The notes beneath the pieces were generated by a model that saw nothing but the letters and a program-made list of their open reading frames with translations, made no database searches and was not told the origin of the DNA. Shown piece after piece: positions 52,932-62,264 of a stretch of DNA of 64,000 bases (the stretch's first letter is position 1; the number at the start of each line of letters is the position of its first letter). Position numbers and translations under genes: made by a program. Source of the stretch: Actinomycetota bacterium (GTDB taxonomy: Bacteria; Actinomycetota; Aquicultoria; Subteraquimicrobiales; Subteraquimicrobiaceae); the NCBI GenBank assembly GCA_030018275.1, contig JASEGB010000006.1, positions 29,130 through 93,129 of the forward strand, in the 5' to 3' direction.

Positions 52932-54392
52932 TTATCTATCATATTTATTCTTAAGGGCTGCGGATATGATCTGCTTTGCTATGGGTGCAGCGACTCGACC
53001 GCCGGTTGCCTCACTGCCCAAACTCCCTCCATTTTCAACTATCACCGCTACGGCGATCTGCGGATCATCGGCTGGGGCGAAGCAAACGAACCAAGCGTGA
53101 GGTGCCCCCTTAGCCACCTGTGCCGTCCCTGTTTTACCCGCCACGGAGATGTCCTTAAGTCTGGCTCCCCTTCCCGTACCCGATTCCACGACCTGCTTCA
53201 TGAGTTCGGTCAAGGTCGATGCAGTCTTTGGTGATATCGGTCGAAGCCACTCCTCGCCGTGGAAACGCCGCAAAATCTTTCCGCTGTAGTCCCTGATCTC
53301 TTTGACGACATATGGTCTCATGATCACACCTTGGTTGGCGATGCCCCCGGCGACCAAGGTCATTTGAAGAGGAGTCAGGCGGACATCCTTCTGACCTATG
53401 GCGCTCATTGCCGTCCCCGGCGGGTCAATTTCGGCGGACTGAGGGATTTTGCTTTCTACCACCGGCAATTCGAAGGGAACCTTGAGGTTTATCCCAAATC
53501 CTTCGGCGTAATTCACCAGCTTTTTTGCTCCCAGCTTCAAGCCGATCTCTCCGAAGGTATTATTGCAGGATAATTCGAGTGCGTGGGCGAAGTCGATCTT
53601 CCCATGAGATTTCCCACCAAAGTCGCGCAGGGTGTGTCTGGTCAAGGGAAGCGTGAGTCTACCCGTGCACGTAAACTGGGTTGATGGTTCGACCAGTCCC
53701 GTTTCAAGAGCCGCGGAGGCTGTGACGAGCTTAAAAGCAGAACCTGGGGGGTACAACTCCTGCAGAGCTCGATTGAGGAGGGGCTTTGCCTCGTCTTGAA
53801 TGAGTTCGTTCCAGGCTTGGGTTTCCCTCTCAATATTTAGGCTGGCAAGGGGATTTGGATCGTATGAGGGATTTGAGACCATCGCCAGGATCTCACCTGT
53901 TTTTGGATTTAAGACGACCACCGCTCCCCTTTGGTCACCCATGGCTTTGGCGGTCACATTCTGAAGGCGAGAATCGATGGTCAAGATCAGCGTATGTCCC
54001 GCTTTTTCCTCCCCCATGAGATAGCTCAGATAATCCTGGAAGGAGGAGATTTCCTTCTTACCCAAGAGATGGTCGTTGAAGGCTGCCTCCAAACCGCTCC
54101 TTCCGTAACGCAGGCTGTAATACCCGGTTAACGGAGCGAAGATTTTCCCCTGGGGATAGATGCGTTGATATCTTCGATTCACGCGGGCCTTTTTGCTCTC
54201 CGCCAGGACTTGACCGTCTGAGCTCAAAATTGCTCCCCTGGCTATGGCCAACTCTCTTTCCATCCCCCGGATGTTTCTGGGATGGGAGGCTATCCTCTGA
54301 GCCGCAAAGACCTGGAGATAGGTGAGGTTCATACATAGAACTATGAAAGCCAATGAAAAAAGCAAGATGAGGTGGCGAATGTATTTATTCAT
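52932..54392 (-). CDS. pbpA: Class B penicillin-binding protein (PbpA type)
   Basis: The start is placed at ATG 54392 with GAGGGAAGAG upstream, giving MNKYIRHLILLFSLAF, a single N-terminal helix. The 486-residue length fits the small PbpA of actinobacteria. Transpeptidase motifs are seen: PGSAFKLVTA (SxxK), ELSCNNTFGEI (SxN) and VAGKTGTAQVAKG (KTG). It cross-links peptidoglycan with a SEDS partner, encoded just upstream with 8 bp of overlap. It is followed by repeats and the PASTA kinase. Confidence 0.95.
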   Translation of the reverse strand: MNKYIRHLILLFSLAFIVLCMNLTYLQVFAAQRIASHPRNIRGMERELAIARGAILSSDGQVLAESKKARVNRRYQRIYPQGKIFAPLTGYYSLRYGRSGLEAAFNDHLLGKKEISSFQDYLSYLMGEEKAGHTLILTIDSRLQNVTAKAMGDQRGAVVVLNPKTGEILAMVSNPSYDPNPLASLNIERETQAWNELIQDEAKPLLNRALQELYPPGSAFKLVTASAALETGLVEPSTQFTCTGRLTLPLTRHTLRDFGGKSHGKIDFAHALELSCNNTFGEIGLKLGAKKLVNYAEGFGINLKVPFELPVVESKIPQSAEIDPPGTAMSAIGQKDVRLTPLQMTLVAGGIANQGVIMRPYVVKEIRDYSGKILRRFHGEEWLRPISPKTASTLTELMKQVVESGTGRGARLKDISVAGKTGTAQVAKGAPHAWFVCFAPADDPQIAVAVIVENGGSLGSEATGGRVAAPIAKQIISAALKNKYDR

Positions 54393-55662
54393 ATCTCTTC
54401 CCTCGACTGGATTCGTTGGAGATAGAGAGGAGCAGTCCCACCAAGATGAAGTTTGAGAGGATGGAGCTCCCTCCATAGCTCACGAAGGGAAGGGTAACCC
54501 CCGTTAGGGGGATGAGTCTCGTTACCCCTCCGATGATCACGAGGGTCTGAAGGGCAAGAACCAGTGTTAATCCCGCCGCCATGAGTTTACCGAATTCATC
54601 CTCACAGGTTAAAGCGATCTTAAATCCTCTGGGGATGAACAGGAGGTAAGCCAGGATAATCCCGAATCCCCCTGCAAGCCCCAACTCCTCACAGAGGGCG
54701 GAGAAGATAAAATCGGTGTGGACTGCGGGGATGCGGGTGGGATAACCCAATCCCAATCCAGAGCCGAAGACTCCACCACTGGCGATGGCGAAGAGAGACT
54801 GGACTATCTGGTACCCCTTTCCCTCGATATCTTTCCAGGGATTGAGCCATATATCTATCCTTGTCTGTACGTGGCCGAAGAGGTAGTAACAGCTCGTTGC
54901 ACCCAACATGAATAGCAGTATGCCCACGACCACATAGGCTTTTCTTCCCGTGGCCGCATAAAGCATGCCCAAAAATAGTCCCAAGAATAGAAGGGATGAG
55001 CCCAAATCCTTCTCAAAGACCAAGATACTCAAGGAGATTATCCACATGATGAGCAGAGGACCGAAATGTCTGAATCCGGGTACATTCATTCGAAGAAATC
55101 GACGGGCGCCCGTCGAGAGTAGCTCTCTTTTCTCCTCGAGATAAGCCGCAAAGAAGACGGCCAAAAGTATCTTGGCTATTTCTGAAGGCTGGAAGGATAG
55201 GGGACCGAATTTAAGCCATAATCTGGCTCCATATCTCTCATATCCGAAGAAGATTGGGGAAAGGAGCAACATTAGCCCCAACAGAGCGCAGGAGTACTTG
55301 TAATTTTTGAGCATTTTATAATCTTTGAGGAGAATGAGGAGGTTAATTAAGACGAATGCGGAAAGCAAAACCCATAAGGATTGGAAGCCCGCAAGCCCAG
55401 GCTTCAATCTATAAATCATGGTCACCCCGGTGAAGGTCAACAGCGCCATGATGGGAATGAGGATGGGATCGGCAAAGGGCACCAATTTCCTTGCGGACAG
55501 GTGGATTGCGATGAAGATGAAGGCTAGAGCACCGGCGAATGTGAACGCCTCTCGAGGGGCGGCTCCGCAAGAGAGGAGAAGCGAGGCGAAACCCGCGAGT
55601 ACCAGGAGAAAGGTTAGGAGGAGTGCGCCTATTTCTTGATTTCTTCTCTGTGCAAGGTGCAT
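54385..55662 (-). CDS. SEDS-family glycosyltransferase (FtsW/RodA type)
   Basis: The start is placed at ATG 55662 with GGGAGAA upstream, giving MHLAQRRNQEIGALLLTFLL. The 425-residue product has about ten helices and SEDS motifs: WLKFGPLSFQPSEIAKILL, FEKDLGSSLLFLGLFLG and TLPFVSYGGSSILSNFIL. It polymerises glycan strands together with the adjacent class B PBP. A second SEDS gene, rodA, lies at 58417-59517. Whether this one is for division or elongation is not decided by sequence. Confidence 0.93.
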   Translation of the reverse strand: MHLAQRRNQEIGALLLTFLLVLAGFASLLLSCGAAPREAFTFAGALAFIFIAIHLSARKLVPFADPILIPIMALLTFTGVTMIYRLKPGLAGFQSLWVLLSAFVLINLLILLKDYKMLKNYKYSCALLGLMLLLSPIFFGYERYGARLWLKFGPLSFQPSEIAKILLAVFFAAYLEEKRELLSTGARRFLRMNVPGFRHFGPLLIMWIISLSILVFEKDLGSSLLFLGLFLGMLYAATGRKAYVVVGILLFMLGATSCYYLFGHVQTRIDIWLNPWKDIEGKGYQIVQSLFAIASGGVFGSGLGLGYPTRIPAVHTDFIFSALCEELGLAGGFGIILAYLLFIPRGFKIALTCEDEFGKLMAAGLTLVLALQTLVIIGGVTRLIPLTGVTLPFVSYGGSSILSNFILVGLLLSISNESSRGKRYE

Positions 55663-57542
55663 AATTTCTCCCTTTCGAGCACCGGTTTTAGCTTGAATGT
55701 TTGGCAAACTCCGCATTCGGAGCACGGACCTGTTCGACAATCCTCAGTGGGAGTTTGGCTCAAGGCCCTTTGATATTCATTCCATAAGTATTCCTTGTTC
55801 ACCACGGAATTTATGTGATCCCAGGGGAAGACCTCGTCACGGGAGCGCTCTCTATGGGCGTAAAAATTGAGGGAGACACCACTCTCTTCAAAGGCTTTTA
55901 GCCATTTATCGAAGTTGAATTGCTCAGTCCAGGCATCAAATCTGCAGCCTATCTTAAAGGCCCTTTCGATGACCTTGGATAATCTTCTATCACCTCTGGC
56001 CAAAGCGGCCTCCAGAACACTCAATTTGGGATCCTGCCATTTCAGGAGGATGTATCTGCTTTGGAGGTTTTTCCTTAAGAATTCGATCTTTTTCTCGAGT
56101 TCAGGGAGGGGATTCTGGGCAACCCATTGAAAGGGCGTGTGCGATTTTGGAACGAAGGAGGCTACGCTCAAGGCGACCTTAATCCTATTCCATTCCCTTT
56201 TGGGAACCACAGAGAGCCCGATGTCCACTATCTTATGGGTGAGATCGACTATTCCCTGAAGATCTCCTTGGGTTTCGGTGGGTAGACCTATCATGAAATA
56301 GAGTTTTAACTTCCTCCAGCCCGATTCAAAGACATCTTTCACGGTGGCTAAGAGATCTTCCTCGGTGAGGCACTTATTTATCGCATCCCGGAGGCGTTGG
56401 GTTCCCGCCTCAGGGGCGAATGTGAGTCCCGTCTTCTTTACCCTTTGAATCTGACTCGCTAGTTCCACGGAGAAGGTATCCAACCGAAGGGAGGGGAGGG
56501 AGATGGAGATTCCCTTTTGTGAGTGGTTGTCCATGAGCTTCCTTAAAAGTGGTTGGATGAGACTATAGTCGCTGGAGCTTAGGGAGACCAAGGATATCTC
56601 CTCATAACCCGTCTCCCGCAGCAGATCATTCGCCGCCCTGAGGATGAGTTTATGTGAACGCTCCCTCACCGGTCGGTAGATTATGCCCGCTTGGCAGAAG
56701 CGGCATCCCCTGGTGCAGCCCCTCATCACCTCCAGGGAGCATCTATCGTGGACGACATCCACATAGGGGACAAGGGGGAGCATGGGAAATTTGACATCGT
56801 TCAGATCCTTGACCGTCCGCTTTGAGACTCTTTTGGGGATGCCTCTGCAGTTGGGCTGGATTTTTTTTACCTGACCGGAGGGGTAGTATTCCACATCATA
56901 AAACCGGGGGACATAAATCCCTTCAATTCCCGCCAATCTTTTCAAAAGTTCCCTGCGCTCTGCCAACTGTCCCTTTCGACCCTCGACCCTCGACCCTTGA
57001 CCTTTCTTATATTCCTCCACGAGCTCAAGGATGACCTCCTCGCCATCCCCGATCACGAACAGGTCGAAGAAGGGAGCAAGAGGTTCCGGGTTGAAGGCAC
57101 AAGGACCTCCCGCAATGACCAGAGGATATCTTTCATCACGATCGGTTGCGTAAGGGGGAATTCCCGCCAAATCGAGGACATTGAGGATGTTTGTGTAGGT
57201 CATCTCATATTGAAGAGAGAAACCCAGGATGTCGAGGGAAATTAGAGGTGTGCGAGATTCAAGGGCAAAGAGGGGAATCCTCTTTTTTCGCAGAACCTCT
57301 TCCATATCTATCCAAGGTGCATAAGCTCTCTCCGCGACCACATCGTTTTCGTCATTTAAAATCTCGTAAAGGATTTGTAGACCCAGGTTGGGTAGGCCTA
57401 CCTCATAGGTGTCGGGATAGATTAGTGCGATCTTGAGATCGACCTCATGGTGTGGTTTGTGCACTGCATTCCATTCGCCATCTATATATCTTGCGGGCCT
57501 TTGAACCAGCGGGAGTATCTTCTCCAGGGAATCACTTTTCAC
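55629..57542 (-). CDS. TIGR03960-type radical SAM protein
   Basis: The 637-residue product has the B12-binding-like N-terminal region (ALIYPDTYEVGLPNLGLQIL), the radical SAM site CTRGCRFCQAG (about residues 288-298) and a C-terminal cysteine set with CRTGPCSECGVC. In other genomes it is paired with the DUF2344 gene and followed by RNase E/G; that partner is here at 34304-35002 on the plus strand. It starts at GTG 57542 and overlaps the next upstream gene by 4 bp. A repeat at 56976-57003 is carried in frame, encoding a QGSRVEGRKG loop. Confidence 0.92.
   Translation of the reverse strand: MKSDSLEKILPLVQRPARYIDGEWNAVHKPHHEVDLKIALIYPDTYEVGLPNLGLQILYEILNDENDVVAERAYAPWIDMEEVLRKKRIPLFALESRTPLISLDILGFSLQYEMTYTNILNVLDLAGIPPYATDRDERYPLVIAGGPCAFNPEPLAPFFDLFVIGDGEEVILELVEEYKKGQGSRVEGRKGQLAERRELLKRLAGIEGIYVPRFYDVEYYPSGQVKKIQPNCRGIPKRVSKRTVKDLNDVKFPMLPLVPYVDVVHDRCSLEVMRGCTRGCRFCQAGIIYRPVRERSHKLILRAANDLLRETGYEEISLVSLSSSDYSLIQPLLRKLMDNHSQKGISISLPSLRLDTFSVELASQIQRVKKTGLTFAPEAGTQRLRDAINKCLTEEDLLATVKDVFESGWRKLKLYFMIGLPTETQGDLQGIVDLTHKIVDIGLSVVPKREWNRIKVALSVASFVPKSHTPFQWVAQNPLPELEKKIEFLRKNLQSRYILLKWQDPKLSVLEAALARGDRRLSKVIERAFKIGCRFDAWTEQFNFDKWLKAFEESGVSLNFYAHRERSRDEVFPWDHINSVVNKEYLWNEYQRALSQTPTEDCRTGPCSECGVCQTFKLKPVLEREKLCTLHREEIKK
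56976..57003 (-). repeat. In-frame GACCCTCGACCCTTGACC repeat inside the radical SAM gene
   Basis: Three imperfect copies of CGACCCT(T/C) lie within the frame and encode extra polar residues between conserved parts. This is a further short-period family of the kind seen in valS, pyrF and the LipT-like gene. Confidence 0.75.
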
Positions 57543-58411
57543 CCACGATCACCTTCGAAATATTTCTTTGCTAGCCTCCCCAATGCCACCGTGCCTCCGT
57601 AGGCCACTCCACCCTTGATTATCCATCCCGGACCTGGTAGGAGGTCGAGGAGTTGTCGAGCCAAGGCTCTAAAGGTAAACCCCGCCCCCACAACCGCCAG
57701 CAGCTCCTTACATCGAGCCAATGTAAGTTTCTCACCATGAATGGCCGCGATTTTGAGGACCATCCTTATCTGATTTGCGGTGAGGATGGGCATATCGGAG
57801 CCCGGGAGTATGGTTATCCCTCCAATGAGGGCATTTTTTGCGGCTGTTTCCCTGATCACCTTCTCTATAGCCGCTTTTCTGAAGGAAGGCAGTCTTGATG
57901 CCAGGGCGATTTCTTTGTTGCATCGATCCAGAATCTTCTGTATCAAGGTTCGTATCCCTAGACCCCTTTTGATGGATATGGAGACGATTCTCGTCGGTGA
58001 TATTTCCAAAAATTGTTTGATTCGCTCATGGAATTCTTCAAAGCCAGATGCATCGAAATCGTCTACGACAATGAGGAAAGGTTTCTTGAGTTCTGCCAGG
58101 CAGACGACAAAAGCCAGGGTATCTACATCAAATTGCTGGGTCATATCCAGCAAAATCAGGGCAAAATCTATCGCACATGCCTCTTCTATCAGTTCCTCGG
58201 TCGATTTTCTATCAAGTGTTAAGGTTTTAAAGATTGCCCTCTGTTCATTGGTGGGTGCAAGCTCTTCGATGAGCCCGGTGGCATCGACCCCCTCCCTTCC
58301 GGCGACAAGGATGTTTACGTCCCTGGAGGCCTCCTTCCTCACCTGCCTTAGGGCTTTGGCGATTTTTCTCGTTTTGGTGGGTAACTTGACCAAAGTAACC
58401 TCCTTGAACAT
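57539..58411 (-). CDS. DUF697-like protein with degenerate GTPase domain
   Basis: The start is placed at ATG 58411 (MFKEVTLVKLPTKTRKIAKA). The first half resembles a small GTPase, but the P-loop reads NILVAGREGVDATGLIEE, lacking the GKS/T lysine, while FALILLDMTQQFD and LIVVDDFDA remain. The second half (about residue 180 on) has amphipathic helices with NALIGGITILPGSDMPILTA and LLDLLPGPGWIIKGGVA, typical of DUF697. At 290 residues it sits between rodA and the radical SAM gene. It may be a GTPase-derived scaffold rather than an enzyme. Confidence 0.75.
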   Translation of the reverse strand: MFKEVTLVKLPTKTRKIAKALRQVRKEASRDVNILVAGREGVDATGLIEELAPTNEQRAIFKTLTLDRKSTEELIEEACAIDFALILLDMTQQFDVDTLAFVVCLAELKKPFLIVVDDFDASGFEEFHERIKQFLEISPTRIVSISIKRGLGIRTLIQKILDRCNKEIALASRLPSFRKAAIEKVIRETAAKNALIGGITILPGSDMPILTANQIRMVLKIAAIHGEKLTLARCKELLAVVGAGFTFRALARQLLDLLPGPGWIIKGGVAYGGTVALGRLAKKYFEGDRG

Positions 58412-58416
58412 TTTGG

Positions 58417-59517
58417 CTACTTGAACCTTCGGGCATAGATATTGAGAAGTAGACCGGTGGCGATCAAATTGGTGATCATCGAGCTCCCTCCGTAACTGAT
58501 GAAGGGAAGGGGGATACCGGTGATGGGCATGATTCCCAAGTTCATTCCCACATTGACCAGAATTTGAAAGAGCCACATGGAAACGACACCGATGGCCATC
58601 AACGTTCCAAATAGATTCCTGGCCGTGGTGGCGATCCTTATCCCCCTGGCGATTATGACGGAATATAAACCGAGAAGGATAGCCGCACCTAGGAATCCCA
58701 GTTCCTCCCCGATCACGGCGAAGATGAAATCGGTGTGGTGTGCCGGAACGAATCTCAAATTGGTTTGACTCCCCGAGAATAACCCCTTACCGAAGAACCC
58801 CCCAGAACCGATGGCGATTTTCGATTGGAGGAGGTGATAACCGGCGCCTAAAGGATCTATATCCGGGTTCAAGTATACGATCAGACGCTTCATTTGGTAA
58901 TCTTTGAGTAAGTTGAAGTGTATTATGAGGAAGCAAATGAGAACGCCGATGGCGATAATGATCACATAGTTCCTGAGTGAAGTCCCCGCCACCAGGAGCA
59001 TCCCCATAAGTATGGCCACCAAAACGAGAGCAGTCCCCAAATCAGGCTGCTTAAAAATTAGGATAAGTGGTAGTGCAATATGGGCAAAGGCCAGGGATAG
59101 GTCTTTTGCTGAGGTTATCTCTCCCCTTCTGCTGGCCAGGAAGGCAGATAGGGTGATGATGAGCATGGCTTTGGCGAATTCCGAAGGTTGGAAGAGAAAG
59201 AAACCAATGGGTATCCACCTCTGGGCTCCCAACGGTGAACGTCCCACGAAGAAAAGGGAGGTCAGCAAAATTATGTTGAGAATATAAATGGGTATAGTAT
59301 AAGGGCGTAGCCAATTATAGTCCAGGCAGGATATAGTCACCACGACTAAAATACCCAAGATAACCCAGGTGATCTGCCTTTTTAGATAGTAATATGGATC
59401 CTGTGTCTCTTGGGGATAAGTGGCACTATAAACCATGAGGGTTCCATAGCAAACCAGAGCAATTACCGCAAGTATTAAAATGAAGTCGACTCGTCGCACG
59501 AGCTTGACCAAATCCAC
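58417..59517 (-). CDS. rodA: Rod-shape determining SEDS protein RodA
   Basis: The start is placed at GTG 59517 with AAGGTG upstream, giving MDLVKLVRRVDFILILAVIA; the open frame begins at 59556. The 366-residue product has SEDS features: IPIGFFLFQPSEFAKAMLII, FKQPDLGTALVLVAILMG and GIPLPFISYGGSSMITNLI. RodA polymerises lateral-wall glycan. In many genomes it follows mreD; here it is 25 kb from mreBCD and inverted. Confidence 0.93.
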   Translation of the reverse strand: MDLVKLVRRVDFILILAVIALVCYGTLMVYSATYPQETQDPYYYLKRQITWVILGILVVVTISCLDYNWLRPYTIPIYILNIILLTSLFFVGRSPLGAQRWIPIGFFLFQPSEFAKAMLIITLSAFLASRRGEITSAKDLSLAFAHIALPLILIFKQPDLGTALVLVAILMGMLLVAGTSLRNYVIIIAIGVLICFLIIHFNLLKDYQMKRLIVYLNPDIDPLGAGYHLLQSKIAIGSGGFFGKGLFSGSQTNLRFVPAHHTDFIFAVIGEELGFLGAAILLGLYSVIIARGIRIATTARNLFGTLMAIGVVSMWLFQILVNVGMNLGIMPITGIPLPFISYGGSSMITNLIATGLLLNIYARRFK

Positions 59518-59594
59518 CTGCAAACACCTTCTTATAACAATACTAACCCTGGACATAATTCGTTCACAGGAGTTTCTTCAGCATTTCGTGCTGT

Positions 59595-59925
59595 TTATCC
59601 AGGTCAATGCAAAATGCAAAAATAAAAAATAAAATACACAAATCAAAATGCAAATATTTTAAAACCTCCAAATTTTGGCAAATTTAGTTTTCAAATTTAT
59701 TCTTTATTGGAATATATGTGTCAGTTAAGTTAGTCAACTGAGTTGTTCTCAAATTCTTAAGAATTTGAGAATAGGCTGGTCAAAGAACCAATAAAGTTTT
59801 TTGCCAAACTAGTTTAAACATTTTGAATTTTGGATTGTCATTTTGCATCTTTAACTTTGAATTTTGAATTTGAGATGAGCTTAATCTCGATATATATTAC
59901 TGTGAACGGTGAACCAGGTTAAGGT
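59595..59925. repeat. AT-rich repeats and GTGAAC words before pyrF
   Basis: Copies of AATGCAAAATGCAAAAAT, CAAATCAAAATGCAAAT and, inverse, TTTTGAATTTTGGATTGTC words fill most of the gap. At 59876-59916 it ends with GAGCTTAATCTCGATATATA and GTGAACGGTGAACC, closely like 35209-35265. No gene is seen between rodA and pyrF. Confidence 0.75.
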
Positions 59926-59930
59926 GGGTT

Positions 59931-60680
59931 ATGGTTTCAATGACGAGGGACGAGGGACGAGGAACGAGGAACCCATTGATATTAGCCCTTGACGTTTCCA
60001 GCAGAGAAGAGGCCATTCGACTTTGCCACGCTTTAAGCGATAAGGTTGATATCTTTAAAGTTGGTTTACAGTTATTCCTAGCTTGTGGACCGGGTATCGT
60101 GCACATCGTCCATGCTTTGGGTGGGAAGGTATTCCTAGATCTTAAGTTCTTTGATGTCCCTAACCAGGTATCGAACTCCTGTCGAGAGATTGTGCGGATG
60201 GGTGTGGAGATGTTTACCCTCCATACCCTCGGCGGATTTAAAATGATGAGGGAAGCCGCCACGGTTACCAGGAAAATGGCAACGGAATTAGAGGTAAAAG
60301 CTCCCATCATCTTAGGAGTCACCATTCTAACGAGCCTTGACCAGCGAGAGCTACAAGCACTGGGAACATCGGACAAAATCACATCTCAAGTCGTGCGTTT
60401 AGCATCCTTAGCTAAGGATGCGGGACTTGATGGAGTTGTCGCATCCCCCCTTGAGATATCCGCAATTCGGAAAGCTCTTGGGGAAGATATTATCATCGTA
60501 ACTCCGGGTGTACGTCCGAAATGGGCTGTTTATGGTGACCAAAAGCGCGTTCTAACACCCATGGAAGCCATGGAGTTGGGAGCCTCCTATATCGTAGTGG
60601 GTAGGCCAATCATTCAATCGAGCGATCCGGTGCAGGCAGCATCTCAAATCCTAATGGAGATAGGGGGATTGTCCTCTTGA
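59931..60680 (+). CDS. pyrF: Orotidine 5'-phosphate decarboxylase
   Basis: PyrF makes UMP from OMP. The 249-residue product has LILALDVSSREEAIRL, the catalytic region VFLDLKFFDVPNQV (about residues 68-81) and, at the end, VTPGVRPKW and GASYIVVGRPIIQS. The DxKxxD motif is preserved. The N-terminus TRDEGRGTRN is encoded by a GACGAGGGACGAGG repeat (59940-59972), so the true start may be uncertain; ATG 59931 with AAGGTGGG is used. It overlaps pyrE by 4 bp. Confidence 0.95.
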   Translation: MVSMTRDEGRGTRNPLILALDVSSREEAIRLCHALSDKVDIFKVGLQLFLACGPGIVHIVHALGGKVFLDLKFFDVPNQVSNSCREIVRMGVEMFTLHTLGGFKMMREAATVTRKMATELEVKAPIILGVTILTSLDQRELQALGTSDKITSQVVRLASLAKDAGLDGVVASPLEISAIRKALGEDIIIVTPGVRPKWAVYGDQKRVLTPMEAMELGASYIVVGRPIIQSSDPVQAASQILMEIGGLSS

Positions 60681-61252
60681 TCCCGGAAGAAGTGCTCAAA
60701 ATCTTGGGGGAGAAGGATGCCATCCTGAGGGGTCATTTTCAACTATCCTCGGGGCGCCACAGTGATACTTATCTTCAGTGTGCCATGGTATGTCAATATC
60801 CCGATGTAACCAACGCCCTTGCAAGGGAGCTCGCCATTCCCTATCAAAGGAGTGAAGTGGATGTGGTAATAACACCCGCCATCGGTGGAATCATCCTGGG
60901 TTACGCCATGGCTCAAATTTTGGGTTGTCGAATGGTATTCGCTGAAAGAGAGGGGAGAAAGTTGTCTCTTCGGCGTGGTTTTTCGATTAAAGCGGGTGAA
61001 AAAGTACTTGTGGTTGAGGATGTAGTGACCACGGGAGGAACCATTAAAGAGATAATTGATGTAGTCAAAGGATATGGGGGGGAAGTCGTAGGTGTGGCAA
61101 GCTTAATCGATCGAAGTGAGGACGAGGTGTTCGAAAAACCCCTTCACTCTCTCGTTAGAATAAAAATTGAATCTTATTCTTCTGAAGATTGTCCCCTGTG
61201 TAAGAGGGGAATTCCCATCTCCATACCTGGTAGCTGTGGAATAATTAAATAA
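60677..61252 (+). CDS. pyrE: Orotate phosphoribosyltransferase
   Basis: PyrE joins orotate and PRPP in pyrimidine synthesis. The 191-residue product has the PRPP-binding motif LVVEDVVTTGGTIKE (about residues 113-127) and FQLSSGRHSDTYLQ near the start. It begins with TTG in a TTGA overlap with pyrF. A CPLCKRGIPISIPGS C-terminus could bind a metal and is common in some PyrE groups. Confidence 0.95.
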   Translation: MIPEEVLKILGEKDAILRGHFQLSSGRHSDTYLQCAMVCQYPDVTNALARELAIPYQRSEVDVVITPAIGGIILGYAMAQILGCRMVFAEREGRKLSLRRGFSIKAGEKVLVVEDVVTTGGTIKEIIDVVKGYGGEVVGVASLIDRSEDEVFEKPLHSLVRIKIESYSSEDCPLCKRGIPISIPGSCGIIK

Positions 61253-61278
61253 AAATTGAAATTTTGTTGAAGTTTTTG

Positions 61279-61308
61279 TTGCCATTTACCTGTCTTCTTT
61301 TGTATAAT
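61279..61308 (+). promoter_or_regulatory. Promoter of mihF
   Basis: TTGCCA (61279-61284) and TATAAT (61303-61308) are spaced by 18 bp, a near-consensus housekeeping promoter. It starts a transcript about 35 bases before mihF. The pyrE stop lies 27 bp upstream, so mihF-gmk-rpoZ probably has its own promoter. Confidence 0.7.
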
Positions 61309-61349
61309 GACTTCTGAACTGCAAGCCTTTTTGGAAAAGGGGGAGTAAA

Positions 61350-61658
61350 ATGCCACTACCGAGACTTTCCGACGCCGAGAGAAGAGCCGCTTTGAGAAAA
61401 GCCGGTGTGATAAGGCAGCAAAGAGCGCAACTCAAAAGAAAACTGAAGCAGGGAGAAACCACGCTAGTTGAAATTTTGAACAAATCTTCAGATCCCGTCG
61501 TAGCAAGGATGAAAGTTAGTAGTTTGATCGAGTCGCTTCCCAAAGTGGGAAAGGCCCGCAGCCAGAAGATCATGAAGGAGATAGGTATAAGCGCTTCTCG
61601 CAGGGTACAAGGTTTGGGTTCTAAGCAGCGTGAGCGTTTGATCAATATGCTCACCTAA
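61350..61658 (+). CDS. mihF: Actinobacterial-type integration host factor MihF
   Basis: MihF is a small nucleoid protein with a helix-two-turn-helix, found in actinobacteria. The 102-residue product has LSDAERRAALRKAGVIRQQR at the start and VSSLIESLPKVGKARSQKIM, then ASRRVQGLGSKQRERLINML. It starts at ATG with AAAAGGGGGAG upstream. The order pyrE-mihF-gmk-rpoZ is shared by actinobacteria, and this gene is the main taxonomic clue in the window. Confidence 0.94.
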   Translation: MPLPRLSDAERRAALRKAGVIRQQRAQLKRKLKQGETTLVEILNKSSDPVVARMKVSSLIESLPKVGKARSQKIMKEIGISASRRVQGLGSKQRERLINMLT

Positions 61659-61670
61659 TTAGAGGTGTTA

Positions 61671-62264
61671 ATGGAAATAAAGAGTAAATTATTTGTTATC
61701 TCTGGGCCATCGGGAGCCGGGAAGGGAACTTTGGTAACGAAGCTCCTTAAACGGCTCCCTGATCTTCATTTCTCAATTTCTTTAACTACGCGAAAACCCC
61801 GTTCAGGTGAATTACCTGGAATCGATTATCATTTCGTCTCTGAGGAAGAATTCCTCAAGAAAATAGAATCTAATGAGTTTCTAGAATGGGCTAAAGTTCA
61901 TGATCATTATTACGGGACATTATATGAACCCATTAAAAGAAATTTAAAGGCGGGCAAAGATGTGATTCTTGAGATCGATGTTCAAGGAGCTTTGCAGGTA
62001 AAGAAGAAGGTACCGGATTCAATTCTCATCTTCATCTCTCCTCCCTCCGTTGAGGAGCTGAAAACCAGACTCCAAGGGAGGAAGACGGAAACGGAAAAAG
62101 CGATGGAAGTTCGAATCCAGGATGCCTTACGCGAGCTGAAGCAGGCTAAAAAATATGATTATGAGGTAATCAATGACGAGGTGGACAAAGCCACAGGGGA
62201 ATTGATAAAAATCATTCAGTCTGAGAGGGGAGGGACAAATGGTACTTGTTTATCCCAAAATTGA
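61671..62264 (+). CDS. gmk: Guanylate kinase
   Basis: Gmk phosphorylates GMP. The product has the P-loop VISGPSGAGKGTLVTKL (about residues 8-24), TTRKPRSGELPGIDYHFV and the ILEIDVQGALQVK lid segment. The start is ATG 61671 with GAGGTG upstream; the open frame begins 2 codons earlier. The 197-residue length is normal. Its end overlaps rpoZ by 26 bp. Confidence 0.97.
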   Translation: MEIKSKLFVISGPSGAGKGTLVTKLLKRLPDLHFSISLTTRKPRSGELPGIDYHFVSEEEFLKKIESNEFLEWAKVHDHYYGTLYEPIKRNLKAGKDVILEIDVQGALQVKKKVPDSILIFISPPSVEELKTRLQGRKTETEKAMEVRIQDALRELKQAKKYDYEVINDEVDKATGELIKIIQSERGGTNGTCLSQN

